Assembly: GCA_963743705.1 (NCBI GenBank)
Contig: CAVUQS010000019.1
Span: 1-64,000, forward strand
Length of the DNA: 64,000 bases
DNA from: PALSA-243 sp963743705
Lineage (GTDB): Bacteria > Acidobacteriota > Terriglobia > Bryobacterales > Bryobacteraceae
Direction of reading: 5' to 3'
Shown here: in pieces, positions 17,323 through 26,507 of the stretch
How positions within the stretch are numbered: position 1 is the stretch's first letter
Layout of the letters: the number at the start of each line of letters is the position of its first letter
Notes under the pieces: model-generated
Database searches by the model: none
What the model saw: only the letters and a program-made list of their open reading frames with translations
What the model was told of the DNA's origin: nothing
Program-made: the position numbers and the translations under genes

Positions 17323-19685
17323 AACCTTAAACGGTAAGTCTGTCCAGCCTTACCCACGAAGGAAACAGTTCCATCGAGGCTCTTCACCACGGCGACCGGC
17401 TTTCCGCCAACGATGATCGCCGTGATCGTCTGCCCCTTCGGCGCACGCACCTTCTGCGGCCCATCCACCGATGCGCGCAGTTCCACACTCACCGCCTCCC
17501 CGCCGTGCCACACGATCGACGCCTCGTCGCCGCCGCGCGCCTTCAGGCCGCTAATCCTCCCATCCGGCCACGCGGAAGGCAACGCCGGCAGAATCTTGAT
17601 CTCGCCCGACTGGCTTTGCAACAGCATCTCCGCGATACCGTTCGTTCCGCCGAAATTGCCATCGATTTGGAAGGGCGGGTGATTGTCGAACAGGTTGGGC
17701 AGCGTCGAGCGCCGCAACAGCACCAGCAGGCTTTCGTGCGCCTGGTCGCCGTCTTCCAGGCGCGCCCAATAGTTGACGATCCAAGCGCGGCTCCAACCGG
17801 TTCCGCCGCCATTGTTCGCCAGGCGGCGCTCCAACGCCGCCCGCGCCGCCTTCGCAAGATCGGGCGTGCCGCGCAACGTAATCAGATCCGAGGGAAACAA
17901 CGCGAAGAGATGCGAAATATGGCGATGGCCCGGGTCTTGTTCGACGTAGTCCTCCTGCCATTCCTGCAATTGCCCGAGGCGGCCGATCTGGAACGGCGGC
18001 AGTTTGGCGCGCGCATCCGCGAGTTGCTTGCGCAGATCGGCATCCACTCCCAGAATCTCCGCGGCTTGAATCACGTGGTTGAAGAGCGTGGTCGTGATCT
18101 CGACATCCATGGTGGGCGACATCACCAGCGAATGCGTCGTTCCATCGGGCAGCTTGTACCGGTTCTCCGGCGAGAGCGAAGGGCCGCTCAACAAATGTCC
18201 CTTGCCGTCGGGCGTCAGCGAGTCGAGCAGGAATTCGGCCGCTTCCTTCATCGCCGGATACGCGCGTGTGGCCAGAAACTGCTTGTCGCGCGTGAAATCG
18301 TAGTGATCCCAAAAGTGCAGGGAAAGCCATGCGCCGCCCATCGGCCAAATGCCTGAGGGAATGCCATCGATAGGTATCGCGTCGCCCCAGAGATCCGTGT
18401 TGTGGTGGATGACGAAACCCCGGGCGTTGTAATAAGACTTCGCGATTTCCCGGCCGGCGGGGCGCGCATTATCGATCAGGTCGAATAGAGGCGAGGTCAA
18501 TTCCGAAAGATTCGTCGGCTCGGCCGGCCAGTAATTCATCTCCGTGTTGATGTTGATGGTGTACTTGCTTTCCCACGGCGGATTCAGGCTCTCGTTCCAC
18601 TTGCCTTGTAAGTTGGCCGCCATGCTTCCGGGGCGGCTGCTCGCAATGAGTAAGTAGCGTCCGAATTGAAAGTAAGTCTCCATCAGATGCTGATCCGTCT
18701 CGCCGGCGGCCACGCGTTTCAAACGTTCATCGGTCGGCGTAGACGCCAGCGGATCGGCCTCGGGACCCAATTCGAACGCCACGCGCCGGAACAGACGCTG
18801 GTGATCGCTCACATGATCTGCTCGCAGGTCCGCGTAAGGCTTCTTCGAGCTGGCGTCCAGAGCGCTTTTGCAGGAGCCGGGGAGATCCTCCGAGCGGAAA
18901 TCGGTGGCGGCGGTGAGCAGCAGCGTCACTGCATTCGCATTGCGGATGGCCAACGTTCCGTTTTCCGCGGTCACACTGCCGCCTTGCGCTTGCGCCCGCA
19001 GTTCCGCGCGGAACTTCACGCCATTGTTGCCCTCGTCCGCTTTGCCATCCTGTCGCAGCGCCTGGCCTTCCATGATCAGGCTCGAACCCGTCGCGACTGT
19101 CGTCGCATTGGCCTCGCGCGTGAGTGATGCGGTGAACGAAATCTGTCCGGGCCGGTCCGCAGACACCCGAACGACGATCAAATGTTGATCGGGGATCGAA
19201 GCAAATACCTCCTCCGTAATCACGGCGCCGCCTGTCTTATAGGTGGTGCGCGCGATACCGGTATCCAGATCCAGTTCGCGGCGGTAATCGCTTACCTCGC
19301 GTCCCTCGGCAAACTTCAAATGCAAATCGCCTAGTGGCTGGTAAGGAACCATGCGCGGCGGCACTCCGAGCATATCTTTGGCGCGGGCTTCAGCCTCGGC
19401 GACCTTGCCCTCCATCAAAAGGCGCCGCACCTCGGGTACAGCCGCTGGCGCGTTAGGGTTGTCGCGATTCTTACGAGAGCCGGGCCAGATGGAGTCTTCG
19501 TTGAGCTGGATGCGCTCGTCGCCGGTCTTGCCGAACACCATCGCCGCCAGGCGTCCGTTGCCGATGGGCAGGGCTTCCGTCCATTGTGCCGCGGGCTGCT
19601 GGTACCAAAGAACGTGCGGACGATCGGCGGCCGAAAGCGTCGCAGCGATACCGATCAAGATCAGGCGAAACTTCATGTTTGCCAT
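17319..19685 (-). CDS. Exported alpha-L-fucosidase, glycoside hydrolase family 95
   Basis: A secreted enzyme of 788 residues removing alpha-1,2-linked L-fucose (some members L-galactose) from glycans such as xyloglucan side chains. A signal peptide (MKFRLILIGIAATLSAA) leads into the GH95 N-terminal domain: WTEALPIGNGRLAAMVFG and RIQLNEDSIWPGSRKNRDNP. The (alpha/alpha)6 barrel has NLQGKWNESLNPPWESKYTININTEMNYWPA, the classic family signature with catalytic Asn residues, and GGTGWSRAWIVNYWARLEDGDQAHESL. The C-terminal beta domain ends TYRLRF. Start ATG 19685 has GGTGAAG upstream; ATG 19676 is an alternative. A second fucosidase family (GH29) lies at 56-57.5 kb. Confidence 0.93.
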   Translation of the reverse strand: MANMKFRLILIGIAATLSAADRPHVLWYQQPAAQWTEALPIGNGRLAAMVFGKTGDERIQLNEDSIWPGSRKNRDNPNAPAAVPEVRRLLMEGKVAEAEARAKDMLGVPPRMVPYQPLGDLHLKFAEGREVSDYRRELDLDTGIARTTYKTGGAVITEEVFASIPDQHLIVVRVSADRPGQISFTASLTREANATTVATGSSLIMEGQALRQDGKADEGNNGVKFRAELRAQAQGGSVTAENGTLAIRNANAVTLLLTAATDFRSEDLPGSCKSALDASSKKPYADLRADHVSDHQRLFRRVAFELGPEADPLASTPTDERLKRVAAGETDQHLMETYFQFGRYLLIASSRPGSMAANLQGKWNESLNPPWESKYTININTEMNYWPAEPTNLSELTSPLFDLIDNARPAGREIAKSYYNARGFVIHHNTDLWGDAIPIDGIPSGIWPMGGAWLSLHFWDHYDFTRDKQFLATRAYPAMKEAAEFLLDSLTPDGKGHLLSGPSLSPENRYKLPDGTTHSLVMSPTMDVEITTTLFNHVIQAAEILGVDADLRKQLADARAKLPPFQIGRLGQLQEWQEDYVEQDPGHRHISHLFALFPSDLITLRGTPDLAKAARAALERRLANNGGGTGWSRAWIVNYWARLEDGDQAHESLLVLLRRSTLPNLFDNHPPFQIDGNFGGTNGIAEMLLQSQSGEIKILPALPSAWPDGRISGLKARGGDEASIVWHGGEAVSVELRASVDGPQKVRAPKGQTITAIIVGGKPVAVVKSLDGTVSFVGKAGQTYRLRF

Positions 19686-19700
19686 GATATCTTCACCCGC

Positions 19701-20150
19701 TCAGACGCGCCGCACCTTCACTTTGGCCTCCTGAAACAGCACCTCCACCATGCCAAATTGCTCGTCATATTGCGCGCTCGAATACTTTGCCATCCGCTCG
19801 GCCGAAATCACCACTTGTATAATTCCTGCCTGCACGCACGCTCGGGCGCAATCCATACACGGCATGATGTCGACATAAATCGTGCACCCTTCCGTCGCCG
19901 TACCGGCGCGCGCGGCGTTGCAAATCGCATTCCGCTCGGCGTGTTCAATCCAGAAATATTTCGTCGGCCGCACCAGCCGCTCCGGCACGTCGTCGCGGAT
20001 GCCCCGCGGGAACGAATTGTAGCCGGTAGTGCGAATCTCGTGGTTCGGCCCCACGATCACGCAGCCGATCTGCGTGTTCGGGTCCTTGCTGCGCAGCGCG
20101 ACCACGCGACAGATTTCCAGATAATACTGATCCCAGCCGGGAATTGGCAT
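19701..20150 (-). CDS. dCMP deaminase (ComEB-like cytidine/deoxycytidylate deaminase)
   Basis: A zinc-dependent deaminase of 149 residues predicted to convert dCMP to dUMP for dTTP synthesis. The zinc site is complete: His-Ala-Glu in WIEHAERNAICNA and Cys-x2-Cys in DIMPCMDCARACV. RSKDPNTQIGCVIVGP and GYNSFPRGIRDDVPERL are the dCMP deaminase hallmarks, which separate it from tRNA adenosine and free cytidine deaminases. It sits 15 bases upstream of the GH95 gene on the same strand. Confidence 0.92.
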   Translation of the reverse strand: MPIPGWDQYYLEICRVVALRSKDPNTQIGCVIVGPNHEIRTTGYNSFPRGIRDDVPERLVRPTKYFWIEHAERNAICNAARAGTATEGCTIYVDIMPCMDCARACVQAGIIQVVISAERMAKYSSAQYDEQFGMVEVLFQEAKVKVRRV

Positions 20151-20244
20151 GATCGCTCAAATCTACCAGAATCGCGGCCTCACGTTGATTCCCGCTCGCG
20201 TCATCGCTCCGCGCCCCTCGCGCCTGATAGAATTTCCAAATATC

Positions 20245-21252
20245 ATGAAGCGTCTACTCGCTTTGCTCGCGGCTGCCGCGGCCGCTCAAGCCGCCGACTA
20301 TAAGCTGAACTCAACGCCGTCTACCGTTGCGTACGGATACTATTGGTCCGAAGCCAAGCCCGCGCTACGCATCAAATCCGGCGACACGGTCACTGTCCAC
20401 ACGCTGACAACGTCCAGCCCTACCGCGCTCACCCGCGGCGGCGTCAAGCCCGAGGACGTCGAGCAGGAGCTCAAAGACATCTACGCGCAAGTGACTGGCC
20501 CGAACAAAGGGCCCGGCGGCCACATCCTCACAGGCCCCATTTACGTTGAAGGCGCAGAGCCAGGCGATACGCTCGAAGTGCGCATTCAGAAGATCGACTT
20601 AGCGACGTTGTACGCCTCGAACAGCTTTAGTCCGCAGCGCGGCGTGCTGCCTCCTACCGATTTCCAGCGCGGCGCCAGCAAGATCATCCCGCTCGATAAA
20701 GAGCGCATGGTGGCGAAATTCTCCGATCGCATCGAAATCCCGCTGCATCCCTTCTTCGGCAGCATGGGCGTGGCGCCCGCCCCCGCCAAAGGTCGCGTAA
20801 ACAGCGGACCGCCCGCCGAATACGCCGGCAACCTGGACAACAAAGACCTCGTCGCCGGCACGAAGCTCTTCATTCCCGTGTTTGCGCCCGGCGCGCTTTT
20901 CGAAGTTGGCGATGGCCACGCGGGGCAGGGAAATGGCGAGGCCGATATCACCGCCATGGAAACGTCACTCATCGGCACGTTCCAGTTCATTGTGCGCAAA
21001 GACATGCATCTCAAAGGGCCGCGCGGCGAAACCCCCACCCACTGGATCGCCATGGGCCTCGATCCCGATCTGAATCTTGCGCTGGTCAACGCCGTTCGCG
21101 ACGCGATTGATTTTCTGGTGACTGAAAAGCACATGACTCGCGAAGACGCCTACGCCCTCTGCAGCGTCGCGGTTGATTTCAACGTTACTCAGGCGGTGGA
21201 TGGCACTAAGGGCGTTCACGGCATGATTCCCAAGAGCATCTTCAAACAGTGA
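20245..21252 (+). CDS. Exported acetamidase/formamidase family protein
   Basis: ATG 20245 begins a signal peptide (MKRLLALLAAAAAAQAADY), giving 335 residues. A longer open frame to 20149 overlaps the divergent deaminase and lacks support. Family features: VTVHTLTTSSPTAL, a metal and substrate region around GPGGHILTGPIYVEGAEPGDTLEVRI, and GDGHAGQGNGEADITAMETSL, the FmdA/AmdA signature. Most characterised members are cytoplasmic acyl-amide hydrolases; this one appears exported. TAGAAT (20228-20233) lies 11 bases before the ATG with no ribosome-binding site. Its stop overlaps the GTG start of the matrixin gene in GTGA. Confidence 0.85.
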   Translation: MKRLLALLAAAAAAQAADYKLNSTPSTVAYGYYWSEAKPALRIKSGDTVTVHTLTTSSPTALTRGGVKPEDVEQELKDIYAQVTGPNKGPGGHILTGPIYVEGAEPGDTLEVRIQKIDLATLYASNSFSPQRGVLPPTDFQRGASKIIPLDKERMVAKFSDRIEIPLHPFFGSMGVAPAPAKGRVNSGPPAEYAGNLDNKDLVAGTKLFIPVFAPGALFEVGDGHAGQGNGEADITAMETSLIGTFQFIVRKDMHLKGPRGETPTHWIAMGLDPDLNLALVNAVRDAIDFLVTEKHMTREDAYALCSVAVDFNVTQAVDGTKGVHGMIPKSIFKQ

Positions 21253-21821
21253 AACCGCTTCTCGCGCTCCTGCTGTTTTGCAATTCCGCGGCCGGAATCA
21301 CTCTGCGGTATTGGGTGGAACCGTGCACGGAAAAGCATGACAGCGGATGCCATGCCGCCGACCCCGAACTCGCGCGCTGGGCTCTCGAAGCCTGGCAGGC
21401 CGCGTCGGACGGCGCGCTGCGCCTCGAGCCGGCGCCCAAAATGGAAAGCGCCCAGATCCGTATCTTCTGGGCCAACGGCCGCAATGGGCTTTACGGCGAA
21501 GCGCGACCGATCGTTGTCGATGGCATCCACGGCGCCGAGGTCTACGTCTTACCCGAGCAATCCGCGAGCAGCGACCCGCTTCTCCGCGACGCCGTCCTCT
21601 ACCTGACTTGCGTTCACGAAACTGGCCACGCGCTTGGCCTGCAGCACACTGCCGCGTTCGCCGACATCATGTACAGCTTCCAATTCGGCGGCGACATCGA
21701 AGAATACTTCGGACGCTACCGCCGCCTGCTGAATGTCCGCGCCGATATTCGCAAGCACGCCGGCATGTCCGAGGCCGACAAGAAACAACTGCGCGCAGCG
21801 TGGAGTAAAGCCGGAAACTAA
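21249..21821 (+). CDS. Exported matrixin-like zinc metalloprotease
   Basis: Starts with GTG overlapping the amidase stop (GTGA). A protein of 190 residues with a signal peptide (KPLLALLLFCNSAAGIT). The extended zinc motif HETGHALGLQHT matches the metzincin HExxHxxGxxH pattern, followed by a Met-turn-like DIMYSF. ARWALEAWQAASDGALRL and RIFWANG are typical of small bacterial matrixins. There is no large propeptide, so activation control is unclear. The overlap suggests co-translation with the amidase; no shared pathway is evident. Confidence 0.85.
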   Translation: MKPLLALLLFCNSAAGITLRYWVEPCTEKHDSGCHAADPELARWALEAWQAASDGALRLEPAPKMESAQIRIFWANGRNGLYGEARPIVVDGIHGAEVYVLPEQSASSDPLLRDAVLYLTCVHETGHALGLQHTAAFADIMYSFQFGGDIEEYFGRYRRLLNVRADIRKHAGMSEADKKQLRAAWSKAGN

Positions 21822-21829
21822 TCTGGATT

Positions 21830-23311
21830 TCAAGCCGCGCGGCGCGGCCCAAACACCGAAGCAGCCGCCTGCGTCGCCAGATCGAACGCGCTCAAAGCGC
21901 AGTTGACGCCCCAAGTCAACGAATCCGTCGGCCGCAAGGCCGAACCAATCGCCATCGACGCGCTTGCCTGAACCACGGCTGTGCCGGTATTCCAGAGCCG
22001 TTTCGGACCATGCAGCGCGTCCACAGCTACCGTCAACGCCGTGTCGACCGCCGCCTGCTGCAGAGTCCCCCACAGCATGCGGTAGCTCAGCGCATCTCTC
22101 GCGGGAGCAATCCCGGCGAGAATTGCGCCCGCGACCTTGGCATACTCGTCATCGGATTCCGCCCGCTGCGTAATCAACCGCAGAGCATGCAGCCAGAGCG
22201 GGCTCAGCGTCCTATTACTGATCAGATCGATAATCATGCGCGCTAACGCCATGTCGTAGCGCAGTTCGTCATTCACGCGCGTGGCGTACGCCGCCAAGTT
22301 CGCTTTTGTCAGGCAATCGGTCTGCAGGCTGTCGCTCAGCGTTTCCGCCACCCAGCGTGCGCTCTGCAGCGCGTATTGAATGCCTTCGCCATTGAGCGGG
22401 TTGATCAATCCCGCGGCGTCGCCCACCAGCGCCAAACGATCGCCTGTGATGGGCAAATTCGGGTCGAACGTCGCCAGCGGCCAGCCGACGATCTTGCCGC
22501 ACATGCGCGCCGTGCCCAGCCGGAAACGGATGGCCTTGTCCGAATCGATAATGTGGTTGAGAATCTGGCTGAGCTGAAGCTGCGTCGGCGGATAAGTTTC
22601 GAGCAGTGCGCCGACGCCTACATTAGCTGAAGTTCCGCCGGTGGGAAAAACCCAACAATACCCGGGAAAGGTCGCGGCGCTGAAGTAAAGATCGGCTTGA
22701 TCCTGCGGTCCGTCGACGCCTTCGAAGTACGCCCGCACCGCCAAAATGCGGTCGCGGCGCGGGGGCGGCCCGCCGCGCAAAATTCTCGCGATCTGGGAAG
22801 AGCTGCCATCGGCGCCTACCAGCAATCGGCTTCTGAGCCTTTGCTCACCGGACGCGCCCTGCCGCATCACGGTGACGAAATCGCGCTCTACCTCGTATCC
22901 AGTCACGCGCTCGTTCTCGAACACCCGCGCGCCGGCGGCGATCGCGCCGTTGAGAATCACGTCATCCAGCGCCATGCGGGGTACGCACAGGCCATGGTCC
23001 GGCAAATCGGGGACGTGAGGAACCGCGTGCTTGATCAGTTCCTTGCCATCTAAATACAGCGCGGCCTGGCGAATCTTATTACTGGCCTCCAGAACCGGAT
23101 GCGACAGCAGGTTCAAGGTTGCCAGTTCCGCCAGGGCAACCGGCCCCACGAAATCTCCGCAAACTTTGTCCCGCGGAAAGCGGCGCTGATCGAAAAGCGC
23201 CACGCGATACCCCGCGCGCGCCAGGTGACAGGCCGTTGCCGCGCCCGCCGGGCCAGCGCCTGCGATTGCCACATCGTAATCGACGCTGATTTCCTGGCGG
23301 ATCCGGATCAT
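21830..23311 (-). CDS. Geranylgeranyl reductase-like FAD-dependent oxidoreductase
   Basis: A flavoprotein of 493 residues. DVAIAGAGPAGAATACHLARAGYRVALFD is the FAD Rossmann motif, CGDFVGP a substrate loop, LLVGADGSSSQIAR the second FAD block and LALVGDAAGLINPLNGEGIQYAL the GD motif. These place it in the geranylgeranyl reductase / group A monooxygenase-like family that saturates isoprenoid chains. ATG 23311 overlaps the ispH stop in ATGA; a longer frame upstream lies inside ispH. It is the last gene of an operon with a polyprenyl synthase and ispH, which supports an isoprenoid substrate such as a quinone tail or ether-lipid chain (inference). Confidence 0.85.
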   Translation of the reverse strand: MIRIRQEISVDYDVAIAGAGPAGAATACHLARAGYRVALFDQRRFPRDKVCGDFVGPVALAELATLNLLSHPVLEASNKIRQAALYLDGKELIKHAVPHVPDLPDHGLCVPRMALDDVILNGAIAAGARVFENERVTGYEVERDFVTVMRQGASGEQRLRSRLLVGADGSSSQIARILRGGPPPRRDRILAVRAYFEGVDGPQDQADLYFSAATFPGYCWVFPTGGTSANVGVGALLETYPPTQLQLSQILNHIIDSDKAIRFRLGTARMCGKIVGWPLATFDPNLPITGDRLALVGDAAGLINPLNGEGIQYALQSARWVAETLSDSLQTDCLTKANLAAYATRVNDELRYDMALARMIIDLISNRTLSPLWLHALRLITQRAESDDEYAKVAGAILAGIAPARDALSYRMLWGTLQQAAVDTALTVAVDALHGPKRLWNTGTAVVQASASMAIGSALRPTDSLTWGVNCALSAFDLATQAAASVFGPRRAA

Positions 23312-24315
23312 GAAGCCGCGCCCCGGATGGCGTCCACACGCAGAAACGGTTCGGCGCGTTGCGGCAAAGCAAACGTGACGGTCTCTTCCGCCACGGTCAC
23401 TTCCTCCACTTCCGCGAAACCGTGCGACGCAAGCGCCGCGAGCGCCTCTTCCACCACCCACTCCGGCGTAGAAGCGCTTGCGGTCAATCCGGCCACGCGC
23501 GCCGCGCGCAGCAGCGCCGGGCTCACCGCGCCGATTTCATCCACCAGAAGGACCTTGGTCCCGCAGCTTCGCGCCACTTCGCAGAGCCGGTGCGCGTTTG
23601 AGCTGTTGTGCGAGCCCAGCACGATCATCAAATCCGCTTGCGCCGCGATGGCCTGCACCGCACGCTGGCGATTCTGTGTTGCGTAGCAAATGTCATCCAC
23701 GGCAGGCAGCGTCAGGGCGGGAAAGCGCTGCCGCAGTGTCGTCAGAATCTCTCGGGAATCGTCAAGCGATAGCGTGGTCTGCATCAGCACGCCCACGCGC
23801 TCGGCATCGGGCACGGTCACGCGCAGCGCGTCTTCCACCGAAGTCACCAGTTGAATCTCGCCCGGCAGTTCGCCTAACACCCCGGTAACTTCATCGTGAC
23901 CCTCATGCCCGATCAGCAACACCGCAAGCCCGCGCCGCGAGTATGCATGCGCCTCCACGTGCACCTTAGTCACCAGAGGACAAGTGGCGTCGATGATTCG
24001 CAACCCCAGCTCGCGGGCGCTGCGCCGCACTTCCGGAGCCACGCCGTGCGCGCTGAACACCACAACCGATCCCGCCGGCACTTCGGCCAACTCTTCCACG
24101 AACACCGCGCCAAGCTGTTCCAGGGAATGCACAACGTGGCGATTGTGCACAATCTGCTTGCGGACATAAACCGGCGGCCCGCCGATCCGCAGCGCCATTT
24201 CAACGGCTTTCACCGCCCGGTCTACGCCTGCGCAAAAACCTCGCGGAGCGGCGAGAAAAAGCCGTTTCGGCTGCGTGACGGCAGAGCCCGGCGCAATGCA
24301 CGGAGGAGTTTCCAT
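23308..24315 (-). CDS. ispH: 4-hydroxy-3-methylbut-2-enyl diphosphate reductase
   Basis: The last enzyme of the MEP pathway, making IPP and DMAPP with a [4Fe-4S] cluster. The three cluster cysteines are in PRGFCAGVDRAV, DATCPLVTKVH and DDICYATQNRQRAV. His residues in RKQIVHNRHVV and FSAHGVAPEV, Glu in GHEGHDEVTGV and the GSHNSSNAHRL loop are also present. Length is 335 residues. It lies 3 bases after the polyprenyl synthase gene and overlaps the reductase gene, so precursor synthesis, chain elongation and chain reduction are in one transcript. Confidence 0.96.
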   Translation of the reverse strand: METPPCIAPGSAVTQPKRLFLAAPRGFCAGVDRAVKAVEMALRIGGPPVYVRKQIVHNRHVVHSLEQLGAVFVEELAEVPAGSVVVFSAHGVAPEVRRSARELGLRIIDATCPLVTKVHVEAHAYSRRGLAVLLIGHEGHDEVTGVLGELPGEIQLVTSVEDALRVTVPDAERVGVLMQTTLSLDDSREILTTLRQRFPALTLPAVDDICYATQNRQRAVQAIAAQADLMIVLGSHNSSNAHRLCEVARSCGTKVLLVDEIGAVSPALLRAARVAGLTASASTPEWVVEEALAALASHGFAEVEEVTVAEETVTFALPQRAEPFLRVDAIRGAAS

Positions 24316-24318
24316 GGA

Positions 24319-25374
24319 TTACAAATCCCGCTCGATCATGTACGTGACAATCTGCTCCAGGAAGCGTTTATCTTCGGAATCGGGCAAACTCGAGAACGCC
24401 TGGTAAAACTCGAAAATCGCTGCGCCCGCCAGATGACGCGCCGCCGTTCGCGCGGCCTCAATCGCATCGTATTTCGAAAACACGCGGTAAACCCACGCCA
24501 CATCCCGCGCTGTACGAATCGCGCGCGGCTGCGCCAGAAAGCTTCGTAGCCGCTCTTTTTCCTTGGCGGTTGAGTGATTCAGCGCGTGAATCAACATCAT
24601 GGTGCGCTTGCCTTCCCAAATATCGCCGCCGATCTCTTTGCCGTATTTCTTGTGGTCGCCCACCAGGTTCAGGATGTCGTCCTGAATTTGAAACGCGGCG
24701 CCCATGAAATAGCCGAAACGGTTGAAGCGGTCGAGGTTGTTGCTGTGCGACGCAATCAGCGCGCCGATGCGGCAAGGATGAATGCACGTGTACCAGCACG
24801 TCTTCTTCAAAGTCATCCGAAGATAGTCGGCCTCGGTCAGATCGCACTCGTTGTCCTTGACCCAGCCCAGCTCGATCGCCTGTCCTTCCACCGATTCGCG
24901 CACCATGTGTTCGAATTCCTGAAACACCAGCCAGGTCAGGTCCGGCCCCAGCACCCCGAGATTCTCCATCAGCGGGCGCATCGTGAGGACGTTCATCGCG
25001 TCCCCCACATTCACCGCAATGCCCACGCCGTGCTCATAGTGCATCGTAGGAAGTCCGCGCCGGTACTCGCTTCCATCTTCCACGTCATCGTGAACCAGGA
25101 AGGCGTTGTGATACAGCTCCAACGCGACGGCCGAACGCAATACCGATTCCGTCGTGCCGCCCAGCGCGCGGCAGGTCGCGATACATAGGCCGGGCCGGAA
25201 TCCCTTGCCGCCACGCATCGGGTAGGAAGGCACCAAATCCCAAAGATATTTTCCCGGCGCTTTTTTGGGAACTCCCTGCAGCAGCGTCTGAATAGTGAGT
25301 TCGTGATAATGCCGCAGGCGGTCGAGAACGGGCTGATATCCGCCTTCGCTGGTCGTAGGTCGGACGCCGGCCAT
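24319..25374 (-). CDS. Polyprenyl (geranylgeranyl) diphosphate synthase
   Basis: A trans-isoprenyl diphosphate synthase of 351 residues that condenses IPP onto allylic diphosphates. The first Asp-rich motif is FLVHDDVEDGSEYRRGLPT and the second is FQIQDDILNLVGDHKKYGKEIGGD. RGGKGFRPGLC holds the IPP-binding Lys/Arg. Bulky residues before the first motif (LYHNAFLVHDD) suggest a short product such as C20, but length prediction is uncertain. Its start is 7 bases after the stop of the upstream unknown gene. Confidence 0.92.
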   Translation of the reverse strand: MAGVRPTTSEGGYQPVLDRLRHYHELTIQTLLQGVPKKAPGKYLWDLVPSYPMRGGKGFRPGLCIATCRALGGTTESVLRSAVALELYHNAFLVHDDVEDGSEYRRGLPTMHYEHGVGIAVNVGDAMNVLTMRPLMENLGVLGPDLTWLVFQEFEHMVRESVEGQAIELGWVKDNECDLTEADYLRMTLKKTCWYTCIHPCRIGALIASHSNNLDRFNRFGYFMGAAFQIQDDILNLVGDHKKYGKEIGGDIWEGKRTMMLIHALNHSTAKEKERLRSFLAQPRAIRTARDVAWVYRVFSKYDAIEAARTAARHLAGAAIFEFYQAFSSLPDSEDKRFLEQIVTYMIERDL

Positions 25375-25381
25375 GGGACGG

Positions 25382-26179
25382 CTAGACCACCGTAAGAGTC
25401 AACACAGCCCGCATCTGGTCCGGACGGTTGCTCTGGATCAACCCCGAGTATGTGCCCGCTGGCGTACCAGCCGGCGGGGTGATTCGCACCACCACGCGCT
25501 GGTTCTGGTGCGGCTGTACGCTGACCACTTTCGGGTCGAATTCGATCGCGTGCGCCGGAAGCCGGTCCCCGGAGGCGCTAATCAGATCGGTAGGCCGGAG
25601 TTCGAACGGATCGGCCGCCGTGGTTCCATCGTTTTCCACCACCAACGAAAGCTCGCCGGTTTCGCCCGCCTTGACTGGCTGCGACATCGTCAGCACCGGA
25701 GTCGCGGACGACGAAGATGACGAAGACGAATCTGAGGTGGTCCGCCCGTTGCCGCGAATCGAAATCACGCGCTGCGCCATTTTTCCCGCGCCGCGCGCCG
25801 ACGCGCCCACGATATCGACCACGATATCCAGCACTTCGTGCGCATCGCGCCGGAACCGTTGCAGAATCTCTTCCGGTCTTCCCGAGCGAATCTCGTCCGT
25901 GTTGATGAACTTTTCTTCGAGTTGCCTCGCCGCCACAATTCCGGCCGCAATCTCTTCCTCGAGAATGGACGCGGCCTGCTGCACCACGCGCGACGTTGTC
26001 TCGCCGAAGGCCTTGAAGATCGGGGGCAACTCGGCGGCCGCTCCGCGAAAGCTTTCTTGCGCCGATTGCTTGGGAGGAGACTTGTGTTCCTTGGTTTCCG
26101 CTTGCTCTTCCGGCATGGATGCTCTCTCCTCCGGTGGCGGCTGCTTCTTCTTTACTCCGTTGCCGCGAATCTTAGCCAT
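25382..26179 (-). CDS. Unknown protein: helical (phasin-like) N-half, poly-Ser linker, Ig-like C-half
   Basis: A protein of 265 residues with no family I can name. It has a charged Lys/Glu/Pro-rich start, then a long amphipathic helical region (about 45-140, including IFKAFGETTSRVVQQAASIL and RFRRDAHEVLDIVVDIVGA) that looks like a phasin or lipid-surface helix. A run of about ten serines follows, then a beta-rich C-half (PVKAGETGELSLVVENDGTTAADPFEL...RVVVRITPPAGTPAGTYSGLI) like an Ig or NEW3-type domain. There is no signal peptide. It begins 1 base after the stop of the small gene upstream and ends 7 bases before the polyprenyl synthase, so it belongs to the isoprenoid operon. Confidence 0.7.
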   Translation of the reverse strand: MAKIRGNGVKKKQPPPEERASMPEEQAETKEHKSPPKQSAQESFRGAAAELPPIFKAFGETTSRVVQQAASILEEEIAAGIVAARQLEEKFINTDEIRSGRPEEILQRFRRDAHEVLDIVVDIVGASARGAGKMAQRVISIRGNGRTTSDSSSSSSSSATPVLTMSQPVKAGETGELSLVVENDGTTAADPFELRPTDLISASGDRLPAHAIEFDPKVVSVQPHQNQRVVVRITPPAGTPAGTYSGLIQSNRPDQMRAVLTLTVV

Positions 26180-26180
26180 A

Positions 26181-26507
26181 TCACTTCAGTGGGGTCGTCG
26201 GGTTGGTAGTTCTGTCCGGGCAGTTAAAAAACTTGGTCAGGCCGCGAATGGTAATAGCGGCGACTGGGCGATCGAAGATTTCGATTCCGATCGTATATTC
26301 GCTCTGAGCGCAAATGGGTTCGCAGACGGAGATGCACAGCTTCACCGCGTCGTTCGAACGCATGAGCATGTTCATCTCAACCTGCATCGGCTCGCCCTTG
26401 CCCGTGTTGAGAGTAACGGTAGCGGGCTCTTGAGGGTTGAAGCTATGCAGGAGCTGCGCCTGCTGGTCCGGCCACTGTAATATGCGAACGTCGGTCTCGT
26501 CTGCCAT
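26181..26507 (-). CDS. Small unknown protein, first gene of the isoprenoid operon
   Basis: A protein of 108 residues, cytoplasmic by appearance. No family recognised. The composition suggests a compact beta fold (ATVTLNTGKGEPMQVEMNMLM, YTIGIEIFDRPVAAITIRG) with three cysteines in CISVCEPIC and one more near the end (FFNCPDR), possibly a metal site. GAGGAGACAAT lies directly before the ATG, a good ribosome-binding site. It is followed after 1 base by the helical/Ig-like protein. Confidence 0.65.
   Translation of the reverse strand: MADETDVRILQWPDQQAQLLHSFNPQEPATVTLNTGKGEPMQVEMNMLMRSNDAVKLCISVCEPICAQSEYTIGIEIFDRPVAAITIRGLTKFFNCPDRTTNPTTPLK

Noticed and set aside
25718..25745. Short GA/TC-rich repeat resembling a microsatellite
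   Set aside because: It encodes the poly-Ser linker of the unknown protein and is explained by coding.
25428..26480. 350-codon plus-strand open frame
   Set aside because: Overlaps the two unknown operon genes antisense. The minus-strand genes have operon spacing and ribosome-binding sites; this frame is Ser/Arg-rich shadow sequence.
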